NCBI RefSeq assembly: GCF_020532675.1
Contig: NZ_JAJAVE010000002.1
Coordinates: 62,001 to 126,000, forward strand
Length of the DNA stretch: 64,000 nt
Source: Methylobacillus gramineus
Lineage (GTDB): Bacteria > Pseudomonadota > Gammaproteobacteria > Burkholderiales > Methylophilaceae
Direction: 5' to 3'
Shown here: piece by piece, positions 31,564 through 40,325 of the stretch
Layout: each line of letters starts with the position of its first letter
Position numbering within the stretch: the first letter of the stretch is position 1
Translations under genes and position numbers: made by a program
The notes under the pieces: model-generated
What the model was told of the DNA's origin: nothing
The model's input: only the letters and a program-made list of their open reading frames with translations
The model's database searches: none

Positions 31564-32828
31564 GAAAATAAGCTGGCGATGGCGCGGGGATTGGATGGGA
31601 AATAAAAATGTAGGTAGCTTGCAGTGAGGCCACCATGGCGATAGATGGATTCGCCGGGTTTTCCTCGTTGAGTGGTGGCTGTGCTCAATGGCTCTAGTTC
31701 ACTGATGAAGCTGGAGTAATGGAAAGTGTGCGCATGCAAGCGGCCTTCTGGCAGCTCCGCGAACTGTACGCCCAGGCCCTGGAAGCGTGGTTGCATGACG
31801 GAATTGCCGGGCAAGAGCCCAAAAGTGGGAGATGCATTGATGGCCTGACTGACGGCCATCATGCCGCCACATTCAGCCAGCATGGGCATGCCGTTTTTCC
31901 ACGCTGCATGCAGAGCGCTATGCATGGCTTGGTTGCTGCTAATCTGCTCAAGATATAGCTCTGGATAACCGCCAGGCAGCCAGATGGCATCTGCATCAGG
32001 CAAGGTGTGGTCATGTAGGGGAGAGAAGAAGCGGAGAGTGGCCCCAAGTGCGCGTAGACATTCCAGATTGGCTTCGTAAATGAAACAGAACGCTTCATCT
32101 TGCGCAATCGCAATGGTTTTGCCGGCAAGCAGCGGCTCAATCGCTGATGCTACAGGAGTATTAAACTCAACCGTGGGTGGCAGTGCCAGTGAGGCGGATT
32201 CAGCCAGCATGCTGGCTGCCAAGGCAATACGAGTTTCCAGATCATGGATCTCGTTGGCGCGAAACAGGCCTAAATGGCGTTCCGGCAAGGTGAGCTCATC
32301 CTTTTTTTGTAGGGCACCCAGCCAGGCAATATGCGAGGGCAGGCTGCCTTTCAACAGGCTGGCATGATGTGGACTCCCTGTGCGGTTGGCGATGACGCCA
32401 GCGGGAATGAGCGCGGGGTAATGCGAGAGTAATCCGGCAGCAAGTGCGCCAAAGGTTTGTGCCATGCCGCTGGCGTCGATAGTGAGTGCCAAAGGCAAGT
32501 TGAATTTGACCGCAATATCCGCGCTCGATGGATTGCCGTCATAGAGCCCCATGACACCTTCGACAATGATGAGGTCGGACTGCTGTGCTGCTGCATGAAG
32601 CCTGGCTGCGATATCGGTTTCGCCACACATGGCCAGATCAAGGTTATAGACCGGTCTGCCGGTAGCGGTCTGCAAGATCATGGGATCAAGGAAGTCCGGC
32701 CCGCATTTAAACGCCTGTATTTTCAGGCCCTGGTTGCGCCAGGCTCTTGCCAGTGCTGCTGTGATAAGGGTTTTTCCCTGGTTTGAGGCTGGAGCAGATA
32801 CCAGCAGGGCGGGACAACTGACCGTCAT
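31560..32828 (-). CDS. cobB: Cobyrinate a,c-diamide synthase
   Basis: A 422-residue ATP- and glutamine-dependent amidase that makes the a and c amides of cobyrinic acid. The N-terminal P-loop domain has APASNQGKT (residues 12-20) and KCGPDFLDP; the C-terminal glutamine amidotransferase domain has WLPGGYPEL and the nucleophile loop LAECGGMMA. Start set at the ATG at 32828; a TTG at 32840 is an alternative. It overlaps the CobN-like gene by 4 nt. Its presence without the ring-building genes in this window means either that those lie elsewhere or that incomplete corrinoids are salvaged. Confidence 0.93.
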   Translation of the reverse strand: MTVSCPALLVSAPASNQGKTLITAALARAWRNQGLKIQAFKCGPDFLDPMILQTATGRPVYNLDLAMCGETDIAARLHAAAQQSDLIIVEGVMGLYDGNPSSADIAVKFNLPLALTIDASGMAQTFGALAAGLLSHYPALIPAGVIANRTGSPHHASLLKGSLPSHIAWLGALQKKDELTLPERHLGLFRANEIHDLETRIALAASMLAESASLALPPTVEFNTPVASAIEPLLAGKTIAIAQDEAFCFIYEANLECLRALGATLRFFSPLHDHTLPDADAIWLPGGYPELYLEQISSNQAMHSALHAAWKNGMPMLAECGGMMAVSQAINASPTFGLLPGNSVMQPRFQGLGVQFAELPEGRLHAHTFHYSSFISELEPLSTATTQRGKPGESIYRHGGLTASYLHFYFPSNPRAIASLFS

Positions 32829-32846
32829 GAGATCACTCAATCTGGG

Positions 32847-33461
32847 TTACCACTCAACACCAGGCATGGCCTGCACACCATTCTTGAACGCATGCTTGAC
32901 CATGGTCATGTCGGTGACGGTATCTGCGAGCTCTACCAGTTCTGGCTGTGCAGCACGGCCAGTGACAATCACGTGCTGCATGGATGGGCGCTGCGTGATA
33001 TCCGCCAGCACTTGTGACAATTCCAGGTATTTGTACTTGAGCACGATATTGAGCTCATCAAGAATGACAACGCCTACAGCAGGATCTTTTAGCGCTGCCT
33101 GCGCTGCAGCCCAGCCTTGTTGCGCTGCAGAGATATCGCGATCGCGGTTCTGCGTTTCCCAGGTGAAACCTTCTCCCATCACATGCCAGGTGACACCTGG
33201 CTGATCGCGGAAGAAAGCTTCTTCTCCTGTGTCTGAGCGGCCTTTGACAAACTGGACGACCACGGCTTTCATGCCATGGCCCAGTGCCCGTGCCAGCAGC
33301 CCAAATGCGGCAGTGGATTTGCCTTTGCCGTTACCAGTGTTTACCAGCAACAGGCCGCGTTCGACTTTGGCAGCGTCGATCTTGGCATCGACGACTGATT
33401 TTTTGCGCGCCATTCTTTCTGAATGGCGCTGATTGAGGTCAGTGTTTTTCTGCTCTGTCAT
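32847..33461 (-). CDS. cobO: Cob(I)yrinic acid a,c-diamide adenosyltransferase
   Basis: A 204-residue enzyme that attaches the adenosyl group to cob(I)alamin or its precursors (CobA/BtuR/CobO family). P-loop GNGKGKST at residues 43-50, KAVVVQFVKG, GVVILDELNIVLKYKYL, VIVTGRAAQPELVELAD and a C-terminal KHAFKNGVQA block. The start overlaps the stop of btuM copy 2 as ATGA and the end lies 18 nt before cobB. It converts imported corrinoids to the adenosyl form used by CobU. Confidence 0.95.
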   Translation of the reverse strand: MTEQKNTDLNQRHSERMARKKSVVDAKIDAAKVERGLLLVNTGNGKGKSTAAFGLLARALGHGMKAVVVQFVKGRSDTGEEAFFRDQPGVTWHVMGEGFTWETQNRDRDISAAQQGWAAAQAALKDPAVGVVILDELNIVLKYKYLELSQVLADITQRPSMQHVIVTGRAAQPELVELADTVTDMTMVKHAFKNGVQAMPGVEW

Positions 33462-34027
33462 GCCGTCTGTTTGGCATCAGATCGCAGCGCCTTCACCACA
33501 ATGTGGATGATGGCGGCAGTGGCGACATAAAATGCCAGTGTGCCTAAGTAAGATGGGTAATATTTTGCGATGCGCGGCAAGTATTCAGCCAGTGTGGGAT
33601 CCGCATAGCGACCAGACAGGAAGTAAAAACCGCCGCTGGAGAACAGGTGACACACAAAGCTGCTCGCTACGACGCTGGCGGCCAATGTGGCAATCGACTT
33701 GAATGCAAACTGGTAGTGCTTGGCAAACCAGCGACCACCCAGCCACAATGAGCCATATGCAGGAAGCAGGAAGCCATAGGCTGGCGTAGTGCAGAAATTG
33801 CTGACACCACCCCAGGTGACGGCGGCAAAGTCCAGACTGGCAGCCAAAGCCAGCAACGCTGCGAATACCCAGGCCGGACGCAGGTAAACACCTGCCAGGA
33901 AGAACACCGCCCATGAAGCGCTAGGCAAATGATTAATCGCAGCAAAGTGATGACCGCGCGTCAAAATCAGCAATGCTGCAAGCAGCAAGCCGATCAATAT
34001 CTGGTAATTTTTATTGAGTGTCAGCAT
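33458..34027 (-). CDS. btuM: BtuM-family vitamin B12 transporter, copy 2
   Basis: A 189-residue membrane protein with about six helices, with GGAG before the ATG. LTRGHHFAAINHLPSASWAVFF, in the first quarter, and YGSLWLGGRWFAKHY match the first copy at 21606-22178. Cys79 in SNFCTTPAYG is the only Cys in the first half and falls where BtuM has its cobalt-ligating cysteine (Cys80 in the studied Thiobacillus protein, from memory). Solitary BtuM proteins import B12 without an ATPase module and remove its cyanide. It lies 116 nt behind btuB and overlaps cobO, consistent with an outer-to-inner membrane B12 route. Confidence 0.87.
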   Translation of the reverse strand: MLTLNKNYQILIGLLLAALLILTRGHHFAAINHLPSASWAVFFLAGVYLRPAWVFAALLALAASLDFAAVTWGGVSNFCTTPAYGFLLPAYGSLWLGGRWFAKHYQFAFKSIATLAASVVASSFVCHLFSSGGFYFLSGRYADPTLAEYLPRIAKYYPSYLGTLAFYVATAAIIHIVVKALRSDAKQTA

Positions 34028-34143
34028 GTTAGTTTGTCTCCAGGCCGGATAAATAGTGAATAACGCCGAATTTTAACTTAAATGCATGTGCATGATCTGG
34101 TTTGTTGCAAGCCGTCATTGCATGCGACGGCTTGCTCTCCACA

Positions 34144-36018
34144 TTACATTGACGGCGAGAATCTTAATGACACAAACAGGTTGGTACCGTAAGTGCCATA
34201 GTCTCTTGCCAGCTCATACTTGCGGTCAAACAGGTTGTTGACACGAGCATTGAGTGACCAGTCGTCATTGATGCGATAGTTGGTGTAGAAGTTGACCAAG
34301 GTATAGCCCGACATGCGCACAGTATTTTCAGCATCGTTGTAACGTGCACCAGAGGATTGAATTTCACCACCCAAATCCCACGCGTTAAAATTCTTGCTGA
34401 TTGAAATAAAGCCATGCTCTTTGGCCCTGCGTGGTAGCAAATTACCATTTGCTTCATTCTCAGGGCGTTGGAAATCAGCATTGGCAGCCAGTTTGAAGCC
34501 AGCAAGTGAGGTGCGGAAGTTGAGGGTCAGTCCACGAAGCACAGCTTGGTCGATATTGATTGTTTGCAGGAGTGTGCGTGTGCCGGTACGGCTGATCAGG
34601 TTATCCACTTCATTGTGATAATAGGTAGCACTGACGAAATCACGACCATTATCGTATTGCAATCCAATTTCCTTATTGCGTGACTCTTCAGGTTTAAGGT
34701 TTGGGTTGCTGAGATAGGTAATGCCCTGAAGAATGCTAGTCGGTGAATAAAGCTGGTTGAAGGTGGGTGCCGCAAATGCCGTGCCTATACTTGCACTGGC
34801 TTTTAATGTGGATGTGATCTGATAGGCATAACCCGCATTGCCAGTGGTTTTATTGCCAAACTGGGAGTTGTCGTCATTGCGTAGATTGACTTGGAAACCA
34901 TGCTTGTCAATACGCTTTTGCCAGCCCGCAAAATAGGACTGAATATCCCGTTCGTTGACAAGTAATGGGGTGGTCGCATTGCTATCTGCTTTTTGTTCTC
35001 GCCTCTCAACACCAAGGTTTACCAAGCCGATGGGAGTCGTCAGGGTGTTCTGCCACAAATATTGGTCCTGAGTAGTCTTGAATGTACTTTCAGAGGTGGA
35101 TGTAGGCCTTTTCGTAAATGAAGACAGATCATCAGTGCTTTTTGAAAAACTCAATAAGCTTGTCCAATATTGATTGAATCGGTTTTTGCTGTGCACGGTA
35201 TAACTGGACAGGGTTTGATCCAGAAAGTAATCATAACGAGAGGTTGTGGCTGTGCTACCTGAATCGTTGAAACTACGGCTATCGGTGACGAGTACATTGA
35301 GCCCGATCTCATCATTTTCTGAGAGGTGCTGTGTGATTTTTGCAGAGATGTTCTGGTTGCGATATCCATCAGTATCTGAATTGTATGCACGGTTCGTTTT
35401 GTTTTTGATGGTGCTGATGCCATTTACATGGACTGCTCCGCCCTGCAGGCTATAACTGGTGTTGTTGATCCTGCCGTTTACGCCAGCTTCACCAATGGCG
35501 GTACCATAGTTGCCCAGGCCAACTGAAGCGTTGAATTTAGGGCTACCTTTTCCAGATTTGGTGAAAATTTGAATCACTCCACCGATGGCATCAGCCCCGT
35601 ACATGCTGCTAGCAGGTCCACGCAGAATTTCAACACGTTCAATTTGACTCAAGGGGATATGCTGTATCGCAGTTTCCCCAGTAGTAGCTGAACTGATGCG
35701 TACCCCATCCACCAAGATCAAGGTATGTGTTGGATTGGTACCACGGATGTAAATGTTGGTGGATTTTCCTACTCCGCCATTGCTGGAAGTTTCAATGCCT
35801 GGTTGCATGGCTAATAACTCGACCAGAGTAGTTTGCCCGGCTTTTTGAATCTGCTCTTCTGTGATAATTGAGATATCACCAATCACGTCGGTGACTTTTT
35901 GTTCTGCCCGGGATGCCGTAACGACGGTATCTTCCAGTCTGGTATCCGCAGCTTGCGCGGTAATCGATGTTGAGAATATTGAAGCGAGGGCGATGGTGCC
36001 CACTGAAAAACGAAACAT
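34144..36018 (-). CDS. btuB: Vitamin B12 TonB-dependent receptor
   Basis: A 624-residue receptor of BtuB size. Start at the ATG at 36018, with AGGAG 9 nt upstream and a signal peptide ending AQAA; an in-frame TTG further up was rejected. TonB box EDTVVTA (residues 29-35) is close to that of enterobacterial BtuB. Plug motifs LLAMQPGIETSSNGG, YIRGTNPTHTLILVDG and RVEILRGPASSMYGADAIGG. The barrel ends NLFVSLRFSPSM, unusual because the terminal aromatic is four residues from the end. First gene after a cobalamin riboswitch, followed by btuM, cobO and cobB, so the ligand assignment is strong. Confidence 0.93.
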   Translation of the reverse strand: MFRFSVGTIALASIFSTSITAQAADTRLEDTVVTASRAEQKVTDVIGDISIITEEQIQKAGQTTLVELLAMQPGIETSSNGGVGKSTNIYIRGTNPTHTLILVDGVRISSATTGETAIQHIPLSQIERVEILRGPASSMYGADAIGGVIQIFTKSGKGSPKFNASVGLGNYGTAIGEAGVNGRINNTSYSLQGGAVHVNGISTIKNKTNRAYNSDTDGYRNQNISAKITQHLSENDEIGLNVLVTDSRSFNDSGSTATTSRYDYFLDQTLSSYTVHSKNRFNQYWTSLLSFSKSTDDLSSFTKRPTSTSESTFKTTQDQYLWQNTLTTPIGLVNLGVERREQKADSNATTPLLVNERDIQSYFAGWQKRIDKHGFQVNLRNDDNSQFGNKTTGNAGYAYQITSTLKASASIGTAFAAPTFNQLYSPTSILQGITYLSNPNLKPEESRNKEIGLQYDNGRDFVSATYYHNEVDNLISRTGTRTLLQTINIDQAVLRGLTLNFRTSLAGFKLAANADFQRPENEANGNLLPRRAKEHGFISISKNFNAWDLGGEIQSSGARYNDAENTVRMSGYTLVNFYTNYRINDDWSLNARVNNLFDRKYELARDYGTYGTNLFVSLRFSPSM

Positions 36019-36149
36019 GACTGCAAACTCCTGAAGCAATAGCGTCCCCGCAATTGCTGATATATGAATGGAGTGTGCAGGGGCATAGCCATGAGCAACG
36101 GGCGACCGTCATCATTAGGCAGGCTGCATCCCCGCAGCACATCCTTTTT

Positions 36150-36350
36150 CATTTCCAGGCCGGTCTCCGGACTTGCAATATGCACGCTATCGCCTTCCCA
36201 TGATGGATATCACAGTGGCATGAGGATAGAGTGTGAATTGCTTACCGTTGCGGGGGCAGTACAGGAATGGTTCGGCTCTTTGACTGAACGCACCTGTTTC
36301 CCAGTTTCACCTTGACCACGGAATCGTGGATGAGGCACCTAGAAACTTGG
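36150..36350 (-). promoter_or_regulatory. Cobalamin (AdoCbl-type) riboswitch
   Basis: Minus strand. In order: GGTGCC, CTGGGAAACAGGTGCG, the core CTGCCCCCGCAACGGTAA, ATGCCACTGTGATATCC, GGGAAGGCG and GTCCGGAGACCGGCC. The outer limits are approximate. It stands about 130 nt before btuB and controls the operon running to 26457. The open frames read from its plus strand are not genes. Confidence 0.93.
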
Positions 36351-36473
36351 CCAGATTATAATGGATTCGATGCTTAGAGGGTAAAATAAGTTTCAGATAT
36401 AAGATGTTGTAATCACGTCATAAATCCTGAACTTTAGTTGACCGGTTGCAGATTTTGCAATTATAGTGGCGCC

Positions 36474-36674
36474 ATGGATTCTGATTTGATCGCTTTGGAA
36501 GAAAAACTCGGCCAGCTCATTTCGCTGTGTCATTTATTGCGTGCTGAGAATCTTGAGCTGCGGCAGGAGCTTGTCAGTGCTCAAGATGATAGCAAACAGT
36601 TAAAAGAAAATATGGCGCTTGCCACTACCAGGCTTGAAGCCCTGATTGAGCGCTTGCCGGAAGGGACCTTATGA
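36474..36674 (+). CDS. Small coiled-coil protein (TIGR02449-like)
   Basis: A 66-residue protein, started at the ATG at 36474 (MDSDLIALEEK) since the upstream part of the frame is unrelated leader. It is almost wholly a parallel coiled coil of the ZapB type: LEEKLGQLISLCHLLRAEN followed by LELRQELVSAQDD. It fits the TIGR02449 family found before zapA. It overlaps zapA by 4 nt (ATGA), so it is probably involved in cell division, but the role is inferred from the neighbour. Confidence 0.85.
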   Translation: MDSDLIALEEKLGQLISLCHLLRAENLELRQELVSAQDDSKQLKENMALATTRLEALIERLPEGTL

Positions 36675-36976
36675 GCGCGGTAAAGGGTGTTGATGTCAAT
36701 ATCATGGGCCGTGAGTTCACGATTGCCTGTACAGATGAAGAGCGTGCAGGCTTGTTGCGCTCGGTTGATTACCTTGATAAGAAAATGCGTGAGATTCGCG
36801 ATACCGGCAAGGTGGTCGGTGTGGAAAGGATTGCAGTGATGGCTGCGCTGAATATCACGCATGAGTTGCTGACTGCCGAGGTCGGTGGTTTTGACATTGG
36901 CGATTTCAAGCGTAGAATCTCTTCAATGCAGGAACAAATTGATGCCGTTGTTGGTGAGCCTAACCAGCTTTTCTAG
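36671..36976 (+). CDS. zapA: Cell division protein ZapA
   Basis: A 101-residue protein that bundles FtsZ filaments. The N-terminal domain has VDVNIMGREFTIACTDEE and LRSVDYLDKKMREIRD, then VVGVERIAVMAALNITHELL, all typical, followed by the C-terminal coiled coil. Length is standard. Directly followed by 6S RNA, the usual order in Beta- and Gammaproteobacteria. Confidence 0.95.
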   Translation: MSAVKGVDVNIMGREFTIACTDEERAGLLRSVDYLDKKMREIRDTGKVVGVERIAVMAALNITHELLTAEVGGFDIGDFKRRISSMQEQIDAVVGEPNQLF

Positions 36977-37026
36977 CACGATATCTTCCCCAGTTTTAAA
37001 AGGAAGCAGCCTGACTGATTCCTCCC

Positions 37027-37213
37027 TTTTGTTCCCCGCGGTGCTGTTTGAGCCATAGATTCCTTGAACCATAAATTTGGCCTCGGTTTCGGTCTGTTAA
37101 GTAGCTGTGTGCGCGCTCCGATGCGGGTGTACCTAATGTGGCTTTAGATCGTCACCACTTGAACCGTACAGGTTCAGGATGCCGGCTCGGATGACATTTG
37201 CGGGGAACTCCCT
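37027..37213 (+). ncRNA. ssrS: 6S RNA
   Basis: A roughly 187-nt RNA behind zapA. The terminal stem is GTTCCCCG (37031-37038) with CGGGGAAC (37201-37208). Between them are a 5' TGAGCC element, a GC-rich closing region, the central bubble, and the 3' TGAACCGTACAGGTTCA hairpin. This is the standard 6S layout that mimics an open promoter and binds the sigma-70 RNA polymerase. Ends are approximate; the zapA-ssrS order supports the call. Confidence 0.88.
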
Positions 37214-37223
37214 TACGTTGCCA

Positions 37224-37583
37224 TTATTGCAAGGCGTGATATTTCAGGTCTGCCAGGCTGATGATGTCCAATGCCCGTGCGTGCGTGGCCTCTAATATCA
37301 CCGGCGGCGCAAATCCCTCTTCAGCAGCTTCATGCCAGCGTGTAGCGCACAGGCACCAGCGGTCACCCGGTTCCAGTCCATCAAACCCGTATTCAGGTCT
37401 AGGCGTGCTGAGGTCGTTGCCCTTGGCTTTTGAAAAGATCAGGAATTCCTCGGTCATCATGGCACACACGGTATGGCTACCAATATCTTCAGGGCCTGTT
37501 TCGCAGGATCCGCTACGGGTAAAGCCAGTCAATGGGTCTGTACTGCATGGTTGTAAGGTGGTTCCAAGTACGTTGCGTGGCAT
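37224..37583 (-). CDS. DUF2237 family protein
   Basis: A 119-residue protein typical of DUF2237: NVLGTTLQPCSTDPLTGFTRSGSC at the start, HTVCAMMTEEFLIFSK, then GLEPGDRWCLCATRW and VILEATHARAL. Four conserved cysteines look like a metal or redox set. Function is unknown; it is cytosolic. It is convergent with the 6S RNA and divergent from the EVE gene. Confidence 0.9.
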   Translation of the reverse strand: MPRNVLGTTLQPCSTDPLTGFTRSGSCETGPEDIGSHTVCAMMTEEFLIFSKAKGNDLSTPRPEYGFDGLEPGDRWCLCATRWHEAAEEGFAPPVILEATHARALDIISLADLKYHALQ

Positions 37584-37648
37584 GCGGGTGCTCTGAATGA
37601 AGGGTAAGTCGAGGTATGATACGGAATCTGGATTGATTTGAGAAACTC

Positions 37649-38107
37649 ATGCGTTATTGGTTAATGAAATCGGAGCCCGGGGATGTCTCGATAGATGACC
37701 TGGCTGCTTTCCCCAATCAGAGTGTGGACTGGTATGGTGTGCGCAACTATCAGGCTCGCAACTTTATGCGGGACCAGATGCAGGTAGGGGATGGCGTATT
37801 GTTCTATCATTCAAATTGTGCGGAACCTGGCATCGTGGGTGTTGCCGAAGTCAGTACATTGGCATATCCCGATCGCTTGCAGTTCATCGAAGGTCATAAA
37901 TATTATGATCCTAAAGCGACGCCGGAAACGCCGCGCTGGTTTAATGTGGATGTCAAGCTGGTGCGTAAGACTCGCTTGCTGAGCCTGAAAGAAATGCGCG
38001 ATACGCCAGCATTGGAGAATCTGCGGATTTTGCAACGCGGTAACCGCTTGTCGATTACACCGGTGGATCCGCGCGATTGGGACACGATCTTGCATTTGCT
38101 GGCATAG
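37649..38107 (+). CDS. EVE domain protein
   Basis: A 152-residue protein that is one EVE domain: YWLMKSEPGDVSIDDL, VDWYGVRNYQARNFM, GDGVLFYHSNCAEPGIVG and YYDPKATPETPRWFNVDV. EVE domains have the PUA-like fold and bind modified bases in RNA or DNA. Length and all motifs are standard; the target is not known. Confidence 0.93.
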   Translation: MRYWLMKSEPGDVSIDDLAAFPNQSVDWYGVRNYQARNFMRDQMQVGDGVLFYHSNCAEPGIVGVAEVSTLAYPDRLQFIEGHKYYDPKATPETPRWFNVDVKLVRKTRLLSLKEMRDTPALENLRILQRGNRLSITPVDPRDWDTILHLLA

Positions 38108-38195
38108 TGTCGCTGACTGTTGCGCAACAAACATGTATGTGATGCATGATATGATTTGAATATCGAGCGCTGACTCAAATTAAAAGGAGATGATT

Positions 38196-38639
38196 ATGGG
38201 CATAAAAAAAGAAGACGGGGCACTCGATCCACATCAGGATCTTAGAAATAGTGGCCTCAAGATTACCTTGCCACGACTCAAGGTGCTGGATATTTTCCGG
38301 AATAGTGAGCAACGCCACCTGGCTGCAGAAGATGTGTACCGCATTCTGATCACTGATCATTCAGAGTTTGGCCTTGCCACGGTATATCGCGTGTTGGCGC
38401 AATTTGAACAGACCGGCCTGTTAAAGCGCAGCCAGCTGGGCAACAACAAGGCAGTCTATGAACTGAATGACGGTGAAGAACATCACGGTCACCTGGTCAG
38501 CACCAGCACTGGCGAAGTGCGCGAATTTTATGACCTGGGCATAGAAGAGCGTCTCAAGGTGATTGTGCGTGAGCTGGGATATGAGTTAACCGATTACGAC
38601 ATTACGGCTTACGGTACTCCGATAGTTAACAAAGGCTAA
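38196..38639 (+). CDS. fur: Fur-family ferric uptake regulator, cysteine-free
   Basis: A 147-residue iron-responsive repressor. I start at the ATG at 38196: the ribosome site AAAAGGAG touches an ATG 6 nt earlier, so the second ATG has the proper spacing. The winged helix has LRNSGLKITLPRLKVLDIF and the recognition helix GLATVYRVLAQFEQTGL. The metal region has EEHHGHLVSTSTGEVREFYD. No cysteine remains anywhere, so the structural Zn(Cys)4 site of classical Fur is absent; the His/Glu site is kept. Preceded by AAAAGGAGATG and followed by a terminator. Confidence 0.9.
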   Translation: MGIKKEDGALDPHQDLRNSGLKITLPRLKVLDIFRNSEQRHLAAEDVYRILITDHSEFGLATVYRVLAQFEQTGLLKRSQLGNNKAVYELNDGEEHHGHLVSTSTGEVREFYDLGIEERLKVIVRELGYELTDYDITAYGTPIVNKG

Positions 38640-38661
38640 TTGAGCTTCTGTTATCCATCAT

Positions 38662-38693
38662 AAAAAAAGCCCGCCAATCAGCGGGCTTTTTTT
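38662..38693. terminator. Strong bidirectional terminator between fur and ilvA
   Basis: AAAAAAAGCCCGC and GCGGGCTTTTTTT pair with a 6-nt loop. A run of A's and T's on either side allows it to stop both convergent genes. Confidence 0.92.
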
Positions 38694-38706
38694 ATTGCCA
38701 TGTTAT

Positions 38707-40218
38707 TTAGCCCAGAAAAAGCTTATAGGCAGGATTGTTGCTCTCATCCCAGTATGGGTAACCCAAATTGTCGAGGAATTTCCTGAACTCAAGGTCTTCA
38801 CCGGGCGGTACCTGCATGCCAACCAGCACGCGGCCGAAATCCGCACCGTGATTGCGATAATGGAACAGGCTGATATTCCAGTCATGGCGCATGCTGTCGA
38901 GGAAGTTCATCAATGCGCCTGGTTTTTCCGGAAACTCAAAACGATAGACTTGTTCATGCTCTGCTTGTGGTGCATGGCCCCCGACCAAGTGGCGCAGATG
39001 CAGCTTGGCGACTTCATTCTCGCTTAAATCCAGCGCTGGCAGGCCGTGTTGTTGTAGTTGCTTTACCAGCGTGCCAGATTCGCTAGGATCCTGGATGGCC
39101 ACGCCCACATAGATGTGCGCAGCACTGGCATCCGCGTAGCGGTAATTGAATTCAGTGATATTGCGGTTGCCAATCAGCCGACAGAACTGCTTGAACGAAC
39201 CTGGGCTTTCCGGGATCGTGACTGCAAGCACTGCCTCACGCTTTTCGCCTATCTCGGCACGTTCGGCCACAAAACGCAGGCGGTCAAAACTCATGTTGGC
39301 ACCAGACGCAATCGCAATCAGTGTTTTATCTTGTAGCTGGTGTTGCTGTGCATAGGCCTTGAGGCCGGCCAATGCCAATGCACCGGTTGGCTCCAGAATG
39401 GCGCGGGTATCCTCAAATACGTCCTTGATCGCCGCGCAGATGGCATCGTTGTCTACCAGGATCATCTCGTCTACATATTCCTGGCAAAGGCGGAACGTTT
39501 CCTCGCCAACTAGCTTGACGGCCTTGCCATCGGCAAATAACCCAACCTGATCCAGGGTGACGCGTTTGCCTTGTTGCAGCGATAGCGTCATGGCATTGGC
39601 ATCGCTGACTTCTACGCCGATAATGCGGATTTCAGGCCGTACTTGTTTGATATACGCTGCCATACCGGCGATCAGGCCACCACCACCCACCGGGCAAAAA
39701 ATGGCTTCTATCGGTTCGGGATGGGCATCCAGAATTTCTACTGCTACCGTGCCTTGACCTGCGATCACATCCGGATCATCAAACGGATGCACAAATGTGA
39801 GCTGCTGTTCTTGTTCTAGTTGCAGGGCGTGGTTATAGGCATCGGTATAGGACTCACCAGCCAATACCACTTCACCACCACGGTTGCGTACGGCATCAAC
39901 CTTGATTTTGGGGGTGGTGACGGGCATGACGATGACGGCACGGCACCCTGCATTCTTTGCCGCTAACGCTACACCCTGGGCATGATTGCCCGCAGAGGCC
40001 GTAATGACGCCACGGGCAAGCGCCTCCTTGGACAGGTTGGCCATCTTGTTGTACGCGCCACGCAGCTTGAATGAAAATACCGGCTGCATGTCTTCACGCT
40101 TGAGCAACACCGTATTGTGAATGCGGCTGGAAATGTTGCTTAAGAGATCAAGCGGTGTTTTACAGGCCACGTCGTATACGCGTGCGGTTTTGATTTTTTG
40201 CAGGTAGTTGATTTTCAT
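38707..40218 (-). CDS. ilvA: Threonine ammonia-lyase (biosynthetic)
   Basis: A 503-residue PLP enzyme that makes 2-oxobutanoate for isoleucine. Start at the ATG at 40218; a TTG 18 nt earlier is the alternative. Catalytic part: VFSFKLRGAYNKM (PLP Lys), TASAGNHAQGVALAA, the phosphate loop VGGGGLIAGMA. The C-terminal third holds two ACT-like regulatory domains (AVLAVTIPESPGSFKQFCR and VYRFEFPEKPGALMNFLD), so isoleucine inhibition is expected. Length matches IlvA of E. coli type. Divergent from rpiA. Confidence 0.96.
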   Translation of the reverse strand: MKINYLQKIKTARVYDVACKTPLDLLSNISSRIHNTVLLKREDMQPVFSFKLRGAYNKMANLSKEALARGVITASAGNHAQGVALAAKNAGCRAVIVMPVTTPKIKVDAVRNRGGEVVLAGESYTDAYNHALQLEQEQQLTFVHPFDDPDVIAGQGTVAVEILDAHPEPIEAIFCPVGGGGLIAGMAAYIKQVRPEIRIIGVEVSDANAMTLSLQQGKRVTLDQVGLFADGKAVKLVGEETFRLCQEYVDEMILVDNDAICAAIKDVFEDTRAILEPTGALALAGLKAYAQQHQLQDKTLIAIASGANMSFDRLRFVAERAEIGEKREAVLAVTIPESPGSFKQFCRLIGNRNITEFNYRYADASAAHIYVGVAIQDPSESGTLVKQLQQHGLPALDLSENEVAKLHLRHLVGGHAPQAEHEQVYRFEFPEKPGALMNFLDSMRHDWNISLFHYRNHGADFGRVLVGMQVPPGEDLEFRKFLDNLGYPYWDESNNPAYKLFLG

Positions 40219-40325
40219 TGAGGTGATGCGGTCCAAGGCTGCAGTATATGATGCAGCAGTGTATTATTCAGGGTTTGGTTCTAATGAATCTGAATTATAA
40301 AGAAAACATAAGGGTTAAAGTAAAA

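Noticed and set aside
36019-36149. A small coding frame between btuB and its riboswitch
   Set aside because: Frames here are shadows of the leader; the start of btuB at 36018 has a good ribosome site and the region reads as riboswitch expression platform.
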